From: Pseudoips prasinana
Lineage: Eukaryota > Arthropoda > Insecta > Lepidoptera > Nolidae
Reading direction: 5' to 3'
Length of the DNA: 64,000 bases
Assembly: GCA_951640165.1 (NCBI GenBank)
Contig: OX621263.1
Span: 13,646,001-13,710,000 of the forward strand
Part shown: positions 10,122 through 20,422 of the stretch, piece after piece
Layout: each line of letters begins with the position of its first letter
How positions within the stretch are numbered: the first letter of the stretch is position 1
Position numbers and translations under genes: made by a program
The notes under the pieces: generated by a model
Database searches by the model: none
What the model was told of the DNA's origin: nothing
Seen by the model: only the letters and a program-made list of their open reading frames with translations

Positions 10122-10372
10122 TATCGTGGCGTGGTTGGTAAATGCTTGCCTTCCACTCCACCGGTCGTGTAATTGATTCCCACCCAGGACAGATATTAGT
10201 CTGCATGAAAATGTCTGTTTGTCCTGAGTCTGGTTGTAATTATCTATATAAGTATGTATTCACAAAAGAAAAAGTAGTATATGAGTTACCTGGTTTCCAT
10301 AGTACAAGCTCTGCTTAGTTTGGGTTCAGATGGCCGTGTGTGAATAATGTCCCAGGATATTATTATTTTCTC
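10122..10372 (+). mobile_element. SINE-B copy, full length
   Basis: Head GTGGCGTGGTTGGTAAATGC with a diverged B-box, complete body, the shared module CATAGTACAAGCTCTGCTTA and the tail AATGTCCCAGGATATTATTA. Confidence 0.85.
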
Positions 10373-10374
10373 AG

Positions 10375-11110
10375 CTCACTCCTGTCTTGAGCCCTTTTAT
10401 ATACAACAAGTAAACGGAGGTTGTTAAAACACTTGTGCCACAAAGGCTTAAAAATCGGAACAGTATTGTGAAGTGCGTCCTCCACTGAGCGAAGAACTCT
10501 CACAGGCCAGATGCCAACTGTGGCGAGAGTGTACCAAACTGCCTTCACCATTTGTTCCACCATCAGAAAGTCTCGCCCCTGAATGGAAACTGCCTTGGCT
10601 AGCCTGGAATTCATTGAATATGCTTCGAACCCAGGGGCTCTACCGGCTCAGTCACCGACAATCGATTTCTTAAATGGGGTTCAAATAAATAAAGGTTAAA
10701 AATGACCTAATCAATCGTTAAATCGGCTTCCATGAACACATTTGACGTCATAAATGGTCCGGAATCGATTGTCAACGTTGAAGCCGATTTAAAGATTGAT
10801 TAAGTCATTTTTAACCTTTATTTATTTGAATGCCATTTAAGAAATCGATGTTCGGCGACTTAGCCGGTAGAGCCCCTAATTGGTAGTAGCAGGGAAATCT
10901 TGTTCAGGTCATACATCAATGATTGCAGCCTGCAATGCCAATGTGGCGTAGTCCCACAGACAATGGGACATCTGTTATCATGTAGCGCGTGCCCTTACAA
11001 CTGCACGCTTAAAGAACTGATGGAAGCTACTCAAAATGCGATTCTCGTGGCGAAGTTCTGGGCGGACACCATTTAGAGTGCCATCGACTCGCTAAGAAGA
11101 AGAAGCTCTT
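10375..11110 (+). mobile_element. LINE C-terminal fragment with a zinc knuckle, split by a MITE
   Basis: Before the MITE one frame reads PEWKLPWLAWNSLNMLRTQ; after it another reads CQCGVVPQTMGHLLSCSACP followed by a helical ATQNAILVAKFWADTI string. This CxC...H...C pattern with a W(N/R)xLNxLRT lead-in is the C-terminal domain of some insect LINEs. The 242-bp M2 element interrupts the hinge. Upstream RT is absent, so it is a dead fragment. The LINE type is inferred from memory of the motif order. Confidence 0.65.
10634..10875. mobile_element. M2 foldback MITE (copy 2)
   Basis: 242 bp, starting GGGGCTCTACCGGCTCAGTC and ending with the inverse. The arms of nearly 100 bp are almost complementary, around a centre with GACGTCATAAATGG. 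It is the best-preserved of the three copies and lies inside LINE coding sequence, not inside a SINE. Confidence 0.85.
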
Positions 11111-11598
11111 ATTTTGTTAAGTTTAAATGCATATAATGTTACATAATTCATGTTACATATAACCACTTGGAAGGACCTAGTTCTCGCAATACAGGGTATC
11201 CTAGTTCGAGGACTAGACCCCACTCAATATGTTGTATTGTTGTTTTTTGCAAATAAATGTTATTATTATATGTATCCAGCGCCAATGAATCGATTTTGAA
11301 GTTAATTGTTATTGTTCTTTATTCGACTTTTAAATACCTCCATAATATGACCTACGAAAGAATAATTTTAATAAACCACGCGGTTCTCGTGGCCTCCCCA
11401 TACGTTATTATTAAGCCTTATTTACAACTCAGCGTGTCAAATAATTTCAAGCTCAAACGTGTTTACATGTTTGGGCCGAATAAAAGTCCTACGCGTTGTG
11501 ACCTTCCTGTAGATACGTACTCTGACAGTTTCAGTTTGTAGAATCCTAAAGCTTTTATATGGTAAATACAAGCTGTAACTTAAATAGTGTGGGATATA
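11111..11598. other. Nothing recognised
   Basis: A 94-codon plus-strand frame (11257-11541) has no recognisable domain. It sits in AT-rich sequence without splice or repeat support. Confidence 0.35.
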
Positions 11599-11710
11599 AT
11601 GATATCCTGGAACATTATTTACACACCATCTGACCCTAAACTTAACAGAGCTCGTACTATGGAAACCAGATAATTGATATTTTACATATGTTACTTTTCT
11701 TTTGTACATA
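11599..11710 (-). mobile_element. SINE-B tail fragment
   Basis: Minus-strand tail and module: ATATCCTGGAACATTATTTA, then GAGCTCGTACTATGGAAACC. The head is missing. Confidence 0.75.
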
Positions 11711-11772
11711 TTAAACATAATAAGTTTCGTTTGAATCTATTCAAATGTTCGTTATTTTTTTGTTTTATTTCA

Positions 11773-12065
11773 AAGCGCTACAAACGAGCAACGGTGCTAC
11801 GGTGAGTGATCACCGCCGCCCATGGACACTCGCAACACCAGAGGCGTCGTGGGTGCGTTGCCGGCCTTTAAAACTCAGCAAAGAAGTGTTGCTGACCCTT
11901 CCCCCCATCCCAATGAGCTCTGGCAACCTTACTCCCACTTGGAAACACAACATTAAAATGATTACTTAATGTTATTATTAAGGAATGTCTTCTGTAAGGT
12001 GGAGGTACTTCCCCAGTCGGGCTGCTCTTTGAGCGAATGAACGCCTATGAATGAAGGTGCCCTAC
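11773..12065 (+). mobile_element. Dispersed repeat J
   Basis: GAGTGATCACCGCCGCCCAT, CGCAACACCAGAGG, AATGAGCTCTGGC, then AAGGAATGTCTTCTGTAAGG and CAGTCGGGCTGCTCTTTGAG. Same order as the copy at 18613. Confidence 0.7.
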
Positions 12066-12126
12066 CCCTCTTAAATATATAAATTAATATATAAATACGA
12101 CTTTCATTTTTTGTACCATGGAGTTG

Positions 12127-12325
12127 TCCGTTAGTTAGATGCTTCTTGCGGCTTTAAATCCATTTGTCTCGTGCTTCTTTGGTTCTAGGGTGATTACGAC
12201 TGGCATCGGCTGTTCAGAGCCAGGTTTATCTCGGCCAAGCCTCACCACATTTTATATTTGCCCGGGGTCTTCGAGCTTTTTAGCAACCTGGGTGATTAGT
12301 TCGCCAACATCTTCGCTGCCATAGA
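12127..12325 (-). mobile_element. LINE ORF1-like nucleic-acid-binding fragment (decayed)
   Basis: One minus-strand frame reads EDVGELITQVAKKLEDPG, then after an in-frame stop NVVRLGRDKPGSEQPMPVVI and TLEPKK; the ARDKWI string that would follow is shifted by one base. The pattern (VVRLGR, basic residues, PVVITL, RDKW) resembles the C-terminal domain of LINE ORF1 proteins. It is broken by a stop and a frameshift, and no partner RT is adjacent. Confidence 0.5.
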
Positions 12326-12329
12326 TAAT

Positions 12330-12442
12330 CAGACTCAGGACAAACGGACATATTCATACACACAATTATCTGTCGTGGGTGGTAATCAAACCCACGATCT
12401 GGCGTAAAAGCAAGTATTTACCAACCACGCCAACCGGCCCGT
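12330..12442 (-). mobile_element. SINE-B head fragment
   Basis: Minus-strand head from GACGGGCCGGTTGGCGTGG to TGAATATGTCCGTTTGTCC. The tail is missing. Confidence 0.8.
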
Positions 12443-12464
12443 CAAACCCGGCAAACCCTTCCTA

Positions 12465-12560
12465 ATCAATAGAGACCGGGCATAGCGTTCATTTGCTCAA
12501 AGAGCAGCCCGACTGGGGAAGTACCTCCAACTTACAGAAGACATTCCTAATTGTAGTGAT
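12465..12560 (-). mobile_element. Dispersed repeat J 3' piece
   Basis: Inverse of the 3' part of repeat J: GCTCAAAGAGCAGCCCGACT then TTACAGAAGACATTCCTAAT. It forms an inverted pair with 11773-12065 around the ORF1 and SINE-B fragments. Confidence 0.65.
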
Positions 12561-12779
12561 CACTATCACGACAAAGGGAACTAATATACATGTTATATTA
12601 GTTCTAGTAGTATACGTTCACTGGCTCACTATTACACACAGCAGCTCCGAGCGCAGGCGCACGTCCAACCCGCACCGCGTCTAACGCCAGACTGCCAGAT
12701 TGACGGCTACCCTCTCTACTGGTGCACATGAGACAATGTATTATATCTATTATATAGATACAAACACTACACTAATAAT

Positions 12780-13600
12780 AACATTATTAAAATAAATAAA
12801 TAAAAAAGGTTTTTACTCACGTAGACTTTAAAAAAGCGCTTGTAAATAGTCAGAACATGTTCGCAGTAATTTATAATTAATTTATAACTATTTCTAGGTA
12901 CATACAGATATTTAGGTACACGGATTGTAGGAAATAATTTACAATAAGATAAATAAAATTGGAGTGTCTGTTTGTAATATTGAAATAACCGGTTTTTACT
13001 ACATAAATATGAATATAGATACGGTACATACACCAAAACAACATTTTTTAAAATTTTTGTCTGTCTGTCTGTCTGTTTGTTCCGGCTAATCTCTGAAAAG
13101 TGTGGACCGATTTTGACGGGACTTTTATTGGCAAGTAGCTGATGTAATAAGGAATAACTTAGGCTACTTTTATTTTAGAAAAAGTCTTTTATTTTACTAA
13201 AAAACAAAAAAGAATGAAATAAACTAATTAACACGCGGACGAAGTCGCGGGCACAGCTAGTTTACAATAAGATTTATTTTATAACAGTAACGATATTTAG
13301 CTAACTAAAATTAAGTTATTGTCAAGGATCATGTGTAGGTTTAATTATCTAAATTTTAGCTATATTTTTACTACATATTGTCTGAATGGTTCTGTCTGAA
13401 TTAGATGTTATCATTATGGCGGACCTTGTGTTTATAACGACGGTCGCGCTTTAATGCTACCACCGGATCCAATGCGCCCCAACTGAGAAGACCCAGCGAA
13501 ACAAACTCAGCGGGTGTCTCTTCTACCGGTTTCAACACGGCCCAGTTGAGACGCTCCGGCGAAACATACTCAATGGGGCATATACACGAGATTTAATAAC
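12780..13600. mobile_element. Repeat U (copy 2), split by a Helitron-like element
   Basis: ATAAATAAAAAAGG and AAAAAGCGCTTGTAAATAG at the left; GGCGGACCTTGTG, GATCCAATGCGCCCCAACTG and AAACAAACTCAGCGGG at the right. A second related word pair (GGCGAAACATACTCAATGGG) extends the right end beyond the other copies. Confidence 0.6.
12957..13260 (+). mobile_element. Helitron-like element flanked by a 13-bp duplication
   Basis: Contains (GTCT)n GTTTGTTCCGG and ends CGCGGACGAAGTCGCGGGCACAGCTAG, that is, a GC hairpin plus CTAG before T. The sequence TTTACAATAAGAT occurs on both sides (about 12937-12949 and 13261-13273). The left boundary (near ATTGGAGTGTCTG) is approximate. Confidence 0.65.
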
Positions 13601-13605
13601 TTAAT

Positions 13606-13798
13606 GTTGTGTTTGTGCGAGTGAGTAAGGTCGCCAGAGCTCATTGGGGTGGGGGGAAGGGTCACCAACACTTATTTGCTGGCTCTTAAAGGCCGGCAAC
13701 GCACTCGTGACTCCTCTGGTATTGCTAGTGTACATGGGCGGCGATGATCACTTATACCAATAGGTGAGCCGCTTTGTCGTTTGTCGCCTTATGACAAA
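13606..13798 (-). mobile_element. Dispersed repeat J
   Basis: CCAGAGCTCATTGGGG, AAAGGCCGGCAACGCACTCG and CATGGGCGGCGATGATCACT in inverse order to the 11773 copy. The 3' module is missing. Confidence 0.65.
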
Positions 13799-14233
13799 AA
13801 TAAATAAAAAATACTGCAAATAACAAACGTAAAACAAATTACCAAATGCACAAATGTAAAATGTATTGTATTTTTTAATAAAAATGAAATAAACTTTACA
13901 TTGACTCTATTAAAATTAATGATGTGTCTTATATTACAAATCCCAAGTTTAATAGTGAATATTTTAAGTAATTATTTCGTGGAAATAACAATGTCAAACC
14001 GTGCTCAAGAAAATTCCCGGAACGCTAAAATGGTCATATTCAAAGATTTCAAATCAAGTCTCAGAATTAAAATCTCAAGTTTATTATTTTGGTGCGTTAC
14101 TGAATAAATAATTAGAATATCGTAAATTGTGGTAAATAATTCTATGCTTAAATAGGCTAAACCCCACTTAAAAACACCAGAATTTACTAAAGTGCAAATA
14201 AAAACTGGCCTTATAGTCAAAGGTTACGTTAAA
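13799..14233. other. Nothing recognised
   Basis: AT-rich stretch. Overlapping open frames of about 70 codons on both strands (13901-14107 and 14005-14220) show no domain and look like chance. Confidence 0.35.
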
Positions 14234-14509
14234 TCTATCTATATATATATATAAAAATCAATGCCACTTTTCGTTGTAATGTTATAACTCAACAACGCCT
14301 TTACCGATTTGGCTAATTTTGGTCTTGAATTATTTGTGGATGTCCAGGGAAGGTTTTTACCTAGAGAAAATTTTAAAAAAGTCTTGAAAAAGTGTAAAAT
14401 CAACATCTTTTAGCAATTTAAAATAAATTTTTGTTTGAATAAATGAACTTAATAATCATTTTTTTATTACCATGCCTTATACGTAGCGAAGCACGTACCG
14501 GGCCGCTAG
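14234..14509 (+). mobile_element. Non-autonomous Helitron, second type
   Basis: 5' TCTATCTATATATATAT then AAAAATCAATGCCACTTTTC; 3' AAGCACGTACCGGGCCG then CTAG before T. Distinct from the CGCGGG type at 9095 and 17442. Confidence 0.75.
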
Positions 14510-14547
14510 TAAATATATAAAGTTTCCATACATGATGCACCTACACG

Positions 14548-15125
14548 CTGCTGTGTGGTGATGGCATAGAATATCATCACCTCATCTCATCCCGTGGGGG
14601 GCGTAGAAATTGTCCGAGGAAATACATACCAAAAAACGGGCAGCAGCGCTTTTCTGTAAACTATGACCATCAATGTCCTCCTAGCCCAATTTCGGCCACG
14701 GCGGCCAGTCTCAACAGAGATTAGCTATCTGCGCGGGACATATTATAGTGCTCAAGTGTGTGCGCAAACATAGGAGCACTTTCTATTCCATCACTCTCAT
14801 GATCCGATGGGACGCCTAGGCGACACGACCGGAAAGAGGTCAGGTACAGGACCGACGGCTTTACGTGCTCTCCGAGGCACGGGGGTATAATACCGCCAAC
14901 TCCCAGACTTCGGGCTGATGCTGAAAAATTTTTCTTTTTACAGTAAACGAACCCAGGATCTCGTTCTCTGCGGGTGAACACGCTACCGCTAGACCAACGA
15001 GGCAGTCATCAAACTGCGATCGCGAACTCATCTGCCAAGCGTGGCGATTATGGCATACCCCTCCCCCCCCTCCCATACTTTGGGGAGGCTTTTGTCCAGA
15101 AGTGGACGTACATTGGCTGACATAA
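14548..15125 (+). mobile_element. Dispersed repeat H, split by SINE-C
   Basis: Left part 14548-14673 (GCTGTGTGGTGATGGCATAG to CTATGACCATCAA), right part 15008-15125 (AACTGCGATCGCGAACTCAT to GGAGGCTTTTGTCCAGAAG, then GTGGACGTACATTGGCTGAC). The right end resembles RTE LINE termini, so H may be an RTE-mobilised unit. Confidence 0.65.
14674..15007 (-). mobile_element. SINE-C copy nested in repeat H
   Basis: Full head and body on the minus strand. The flanking ATCAA occurs at 14669-14673 and 15008-15012, a likely short target duplication. The B-box region is diverged (GGGTTCG lost). Confidence 0.8.
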
Positions 15126-15278
15126 TGACACCTACACGCACTGCATTTACCCCACCTCTCGCAACAACCAGAAGAGCATTATTATTACTATCTCAAACCA
15201 TAGATTTATAGTAAATCCATAGATTTCCTATGAATCTATAACATTTATAGTTTTATATTCTAATAATTTGTTGAATAT

Positions 15279-15862
15279 GACGGGCCTTTTGGCGTGGTTG
15301 GCAAATGCTTGCTTTTCGCGTCGGAGGTCGTGGGTTCGATTCCCACCCAGGACAAATATTTGTGTGCATTAACGTGTCTGTTTGTCCAGAGTCTGGGTGT
15401 AATTATCTATATAAGTATGTATTACACGCAAACACACACACACATACACTCCTAGTCCTACACACACATATAGACACACACACACACACGCACACACACA
15501 CGTATACAAACACAGACTTACTTATACACCATTTTGCCACAACCACAAAAATTCATATTTTTCTTTTTGCTGTTTTAAACAGGAACACACACTTTTGTAA
15601 TGTATTCACACTTCTACATTTGAACGATCTGTGAAGAGCGGCGCCTCCTATCACAAGTATTTAATATACTTAAAAGGAGACCCCTACGTAAGATAAATTG
15701 TAGTAGTATAAGATACCGAAATAAACTATTTTTATTTATTATTATTTACAAAAGAAAAGTAGAAAGTTGTATATCAGTTATCTGGTTTTCATAGTACAAG
15801 CTCTGCTTAGTTTGGGATCAGATGGCCGTGTGTAAATAATGTCCCAGGATATTATTATTATA
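15279..15862 (+). mobile_element. SINE-B copy, split by a CA-rich insertion
   Basis: Head and body 15279-15423 (GGGTTCGATTCCCACCCAGG present), tail 15748-15862 (CATAGTACAAGCTCTGCTTA to GTCCCAGGATATTATTATT). A 324-bp foreign piece lies between them. Confidence 0.85.
15424..15747. mobile_element. Insertion with a (CA)n tract and an AATAAA-containing end
   Basis: Begins with an interrupted CA/CACG microsatellite (about 15427-15510), then unique sequence with AAGAGCGGCGCCTCC and GGAGACCCCTACG, and ends ACCGAAATAAACTATTTTTA before TTATTATT. The AATAAA near the end suggests a retroposed transcript or an LTR piece. I do not recognise the source. Confidence 0.5.
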
Positions 15863-15979
15863 GAGTTATACCTTATGTAGTTTATATACTAATATACCTT
15901 ATGTAATGTATTGACCAATAAAAAAAAGTAAATCCATATAGATTTACTAACTATAAATGGTATAGTTGAAAAGTCTAAT

Positions 15980-16134
15980 ATATCTGGGGACAATGTCACA
16001 CAGATCATCCTAGCCCCAAACTAAGCAAAGCTTGTACTATGGGTACCAGGCGACGATATACATACTTATATAGATAGATATATACATAGAAAACATCCAT
16101 GACTCAGAAACAAATATTCGTGCTCATCACACAA
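15980..16134 (-). mobile_element. SINE-A copy without head
   Basis: GGGACAATGTCACACAGATC, then the shared module inverse GCAAAGCTTGTACTATGGG and AAACATCCATGACTCAG. It stops at CACACAAATA before the tRNA-like head. Confidence 0.85.
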
Positions 16135-16490
16135 ATAAGTCAATAATAGTTTGTTCATTTAAAAAAAATATCTCAAGTTCACACAAAAAATTCCATCTGT
16201 ACAAGAATCAAAGCTGTAACCATAAAGGTTCAAAAATAAATGTTTTTACAGTCCACAATCGAATAAACCGACAACCTATCACAACTCTACTAATCTGTAG
16301 ATTCATCTCAGTTATTGAATAATTTTGCAATAACTAACTATCTTAACATACATTTTCATAGAAATATTTAGTAAATTTATTATTATTGCTTATACTTATG
16401 TTAATTGTATAGTGATCGAGCGGTTTCCGATCGTTAGGGCTCCGTGAGACAGCAGATAGAACCACGCATATAAAATTGACTTGGGTTTGA
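16135..16490. other. Nothing recognised
   Basis: AT-rich, no repeat match found. Confidence 0.4.
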
Positions 16491-16757
16491 TACATACATA
16501 CATAGACTCACGCCTGTTTCCCAGAGGGATAGGCAGAGACAACGGATTTTCATTTGTCACGATCTTTGCACACGTCTTTTGCCTCAATTACTGTCATTAT
16601 ATTCTTCATACATGCTCGCCGGTTTAGGGTACTTCTGACCTGCCCTTTCTTGAGAACGTCTCCGATTTGGTCAGAGATTGTCCGACGGTAACGGGACATT
16701 TTGTCTACGTTAATATGCGAAGACGCAGGTTCCTTATCCAATTGAGGAGGAGGAGGC
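16491..16757 (-). mobile_element. RTE-type LINE C-terminal remnant (type 2)
   Basis: Minus-strand frames give [20 protein letters not shown] and [21 protein letters not shown], as in 27209-27590. The 3' edge at 16491 is a (TATG)n tail reading TACATACATACATAGAC on the plus strand. The upstream part runs into unrelated sequence. It is a 5'-truncated, dead copy. Confidence 0.75.
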
Positions 16758-17312
16758 ATTTAATCGATAGAATGCAACTAAGGGTCATGGAAGGCAATAG
16801 TAGTCGTGGCGTGTTGTCGGTCGTAATCTCAGTGCCGTACCATATATCAGATTATTTTAAGTGCCACAAGAGTTTCTAATAATCTTAACTTGTTCTAACT
16901 AAGTCTGTTTTGTAAATTTTGACATAAGCACACACACAAAGGTGTCAAAATAATCAATCATCCCTTTTCCAGTGATTGAGATAAATAATTTAACTATAAA
17001 ACTTTGTAACCATTTCACCAAAATAAATTACTAATTGTTTAGTAAATGTAATTAAATGTAATTAGAAATGTAAAAAATAAAATAAACATTATATATACGG
17101 GACCTCAATGACATTTTAATTCGAATACATTAATTAATTAAGGCTAATCAGTTAATTTATATCAATATTGAACTTAGTTTGGAAAACATGTTATTTCCTC
17201 AACTGCTCTCACGTCACGGCTTCTTATTAATAATACTTATTTATTGTACAAGTCTGATGAGTAGCAAAAGAAAACTTGTATGTACTTACAACTTGAACAT
17301 AGTTATCAATTT
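16758..17312. other. Nothing recognised
   Basis: AT-rich sequence with only short random open frames. Confidence 0.4.
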
Positions 17313-17429
17313 TCATACCACCTAGAACTAACGTCATGCTGTTAAATTTTTTGGTGTCGGTGTGCGCGCGCATCGTAAAAATTCACTCTCATCATTTTTC
17401 TCCATCGCGCCAAAAGAAGTATAACTTCA
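17313..17429 (-). repeat. 117-bp unit, solo inverted copy
   Basis: Reverse complement of 9151-9267 with few changes, including TGTGCGCGCGCATCGTAAAA. It ends 13 bp upstream of a Helitron 5' end. Confidence 0.8.
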
Positions 17430-17441
17430 ATAATATCTATA

Positions 17442-17758
17442 TCTATACATATAATAAAATCGTAGGAAAGTCAAAACTGTACATTGAATATTTTCTTTAC
17501 AGGATACTTGGGGCGTGATCCACAATCGATATCGAAGCCAAAAATATAGTATTTAGAATTTTTGTCTGTGTGTCTGTTTGTCTGTATGTATGTCCGGGCT
17601 AAACTCAAAAAGTACTGCATGGATTTACTTCAAATTTTGCATGAATATTACTAAGAGGTCGGGTCAACATATAGGCTATTATCACGCTATCACCTACGGG
17701 GAAGGAGCTATGATAATTTATAAAATTTAACGCGGGTAAAACCGCGGGGCACAGCTAG
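17442..17758 (+). mobile_element. Non-autonomous Helitron
   Basis: 5' TCTATACATATAATAAAATC, 3' CGCGGGTAAAACCGCGGGG hairpin then CAGCTAG before T. 317 bp without the 117-bp insert carried by the 9095 copy; about 90 percent similar to 59563-59882. Confidence 0.88.
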
Positions 17759-17773
17759 TATAAAATAGTTTGA

Positions 17774-17918
17774 ATGTTAGTGGGCAGGCCCCCTACAAGA
17801 TGGACCGATGATCTTGTGCGGGTCGCTGGAAAATGCTGGATGCGGACAGCGCAAGACCGGCAATTGTGGAGATCTTTGTCCTGCAGTGGACGTCTTTCGG
17901 CTGATCTGATGATGGTGA
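17774..17918 (+). mobile_element. RTE LINE C-terminal fragment
   Basis: The frame reads LVGRPPTRWTDDLVRVAGK, then CWMRTAQDRQLWRSL, then shifts at the FVQQW position. This is the extreme C-terminus of the RTE protein at 53898-55225, in the opposite orientation. Heavily truncated. Confidence 0.8.
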
Positions 17919-17940
17919 AAGTTTCAATTATGAGCAAAAA

Positions 17941-18137
17941 ATATAGTTTATTAGCCGTACTCTGCGGTTTTACCCGCGTTAAAATTTATAAATTATAGCC
18001 TATGTTATTCTGATGTATAAGCTATATTACTACAAAGTTTCATAAAAATCCGTTTGGTAGTTTTTGCGTGAAAGAGTAACAAACATCCATACATCCATCC
18101 ATACTCACAAACTTTCGCATTTATAATATTAGTAAGA
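17941..18137 (-). mobile_element. Helitron-type repeat, degraded
   Basis: The left edge has CTCTGCGGTTTTACCCGCG; the right edge has TTCGCATTTATAATATTAGT, the inverse of a Helitron 5' end. The CTAG terminus has decayed. Confidence 0.65.
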
Positions 18138-18380
18138 TTACTTTATTTTTCATATCTATTTAATGTCTGTAATGTGTTTGTCTGAGAACCATCTGTGGAA
18201 GTTGTTGTTGGTTACTTCTTTGTTTTATCTTTTATAATAATTATGTCATATCAATTGGTTACGGTTATTTTACTCAACAAATACAATAAAAAGTAAACAA
18301 AAGAATGCGAGGAAAACGTTTGTTTAAGATCGTAAGATCGAGACCAGGATTTTGATAGTTAACAAAACTCTACGACGCGT

Positions 18381-18612
18381 GACGGATACCATAGCCTAGT
18401 TAGTAGTGCTCCTGCCTACGAAGCTAGTGGTCCTGGGTTCGAATCCCGGTAAGTACAAATATTTGTGTGATGAGCACGAATATTTGTTTCTGAGTCATGG
18501 ATGTTTTCTATGTATATAAGTATTTATCTATCTATATAAGTATGTATATCGTCGCCTGGTTTGGGGCTAGGATGATCTGTGTGACATTGTCCCTAGATAT
18601 TATAGATATTAT
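18381..18612 (+). mobile_element. SINE-A copy, full length
   Basis: Head CCATAGCCTAGTTAGTAGTG with GGGTTCGAATCCCGG. The shared module is partly deleted (GTCGCCTGGTTTGGGGCTAG), and the tail is GTGACATTGTCCCTAGATAT. Confidence 0.88.
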
Positions 18613-18895
18613 TATATAAGAGGGCGAAAATCGAGCAAGTGGGTCACCTGATGATAAGTGATCACCGCCGCCCATGGACACTTGCAACACCAAGGTGTCG
18701 CGGGTGCGTTGCAGGCCTTGAAAAGGGTCCGCAAACAATTGTTGGTGACCCTCCCCACCCCACCCCTATGAGCTCTGGCGCCCTTACTCACATTCAGAAA
18801 CACAAAAATAAATGATTAATGTTATTAAGGAATGTCTTCTGTAAGGTGGAGGTACTTCTCCAGTCGGGCTGCTCTTTGAGCGAATGAACGCTGTC
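18613..18895 (+). mobile_element. Dispersed repeat J, best copy
   Basis: AGAGGGCGAAAATCGAGCAA, GTGATCACCGCCGCCCATGG, CCTATGAGCTCTGGC and GTACTTCTCCAGTCGGGCTG in order. It directly abuts the SINE-A tail, so one may have inserted at the A/T-rich end of the other. Confidence 0.72.
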
Positions 18896-19443
18896 CCTAC
18901 CTTTACTAAATACTACTGTTAATGTATTCTTTGCTTTTCTTTACTTTGTTCATAAACTAGAAATAAATTAATCAATATATGAGTGTGACTATCTTCATAG
19001 AAAACACATATTTTATTATATATTATTATCTGTATCTACTAATATATTCCCAATATTAAGTATCGAAAGGTTCTTTTCACATGGGACCTCATGCTGCGGT
19101 CTAATAACACTAATTAGGTAAGTTCATTACTGCGATATTTACATATTTTGACATTTTTATAGATTTCTGTAAGCTTAATGAAGTGATTGTTAATTTTGAA
19201 GTGAACACTTCTTTAGCTGCGTTGTGCACCTTTTAGGATGGGCAAAAAAATTTAAATTCGCGTCCAGACTTGCATTTCAGACACTAAATCTAACATGCGG
19301 ACACTGGACTGGAGTTAAATGGAGAGGTCTTAGCACTTAACGTGTTGGGATTGACTTTTATAACTCTACAAGGCTTAAAGTCAGTCGCCCTAATTGGTCT
19401 GCTAATTATCGACGGTGAAGCATATAATTATATAAGTCCGCAC
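18896..19443. other. Nothing recognised
   Basis: AT-rich with short unique segments. No coding or repeat support. Confidence 0.4.
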
Positions 19444-19971
19444 TTACTTACTTATCGTATAACCCGTGCTTACCGTAGTGTCGGAGTTGTTCATGTCGCC
19501 CAGTAGGCCTCTGACATGGCTTAACGATTGTTGCCTAATGACTACAACCGGGATCGACAGCTTAACGTGCCCTCCGAAGTACGGAGACACTCAGAAATTT
19601 AACCACTTTGGTGGTGACAGTGGACCGCGAGCCTAGTTGCTTAACCTGGCGTGAATGAGGTGAGACAGTGTTACACCAGCTATGAGGTGGGTGGGAGAAA
19701 TTTGGAACTTAAATTTTTGAAACTATTTATTTATTTATTCATTTATTTATTTATACATTATTTGGTATGGTTACACTACGGTTTTATAATTAGATTTTAT
19801 TTTATACTTTATATATTTTAATAATAGTAACCATTCAACAAGATTAGTAAATAAAATACCAGATTTAAATACAAAAAAGGTAACTTTTCTTCTTTTCGGA
19901 TAAAAATCTAACAAAATTCCAACTTCTTTTGTAATTCAACATAACAATACTGTTTCCTAATTATTATAAAT

Positions 19972-20180
19972 AAAAACTGGCCAAGTGCGAGTCGGACTCG
20001 CCGCACGAAGGGTTCCGTACCATTATCTATAAAAACGAGCAAAAAATTCAAGTTTGTGGTATGGGAGTCCTCTTAAATATTTATTTTATTTAGTTTTTTA
20101 GAATTTATTGTTATAGCGGCAACAGAAATACATCATCTGTAAAAATTTCAACTCTCTAACTATCACGGTTCATAACATAT
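19972..20180 (-). mobile_element. GTTCCGTA-family repeat fragment
   Basis: AAAAACTGGCCAAGTGCGAG, CGAAGGGTTCCGTACCATTA and, at the other side, AACTATCACGGTTCATAA. The inverse order of motifs is seen at 38172-38460. It is nested inside the piggyBac-like MITE. Confidence 0.75.
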
Positions 20181-20382
20181 TTACTGACCTAGTAGCCACC
20201 GGCACAGATTCCAGTTCTTCCAAATTATCCAAAATACCCTCTTGTTTTCTAATATTTCTTGTAGCCGATGTTAATTTTCCTCATAATACATCTTGAAAAA
20301 TCTAAATTAAATCATAAAATACTATAAATCAAAAACTTACTGTCACAAAAATGTTACACCGACTACGAGGTCGGGTATGACG

Positions 20383-20422
20383 TACCCCAGCCACGTATAC
20401 AAATGTATACGTGGCTGGGGTA
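20383..20422. repeat. Perfect 18-bp hairpin inside the MITE
   Basis: TACCCCAGCCACGTATAC (20383-20400), loop AAAT, exact reverse complement (20405-20422). Confidence 0.85.

Noticed and set aside
12590..12607. Short palindrome as operator
   Set aside because: A 10-bp AT-rich arm is expected by chance in this composition.
15305..15634. His/Thr-rich protein
   Set aside because: The frame is made of a SINE head plus a CA microsatellite.
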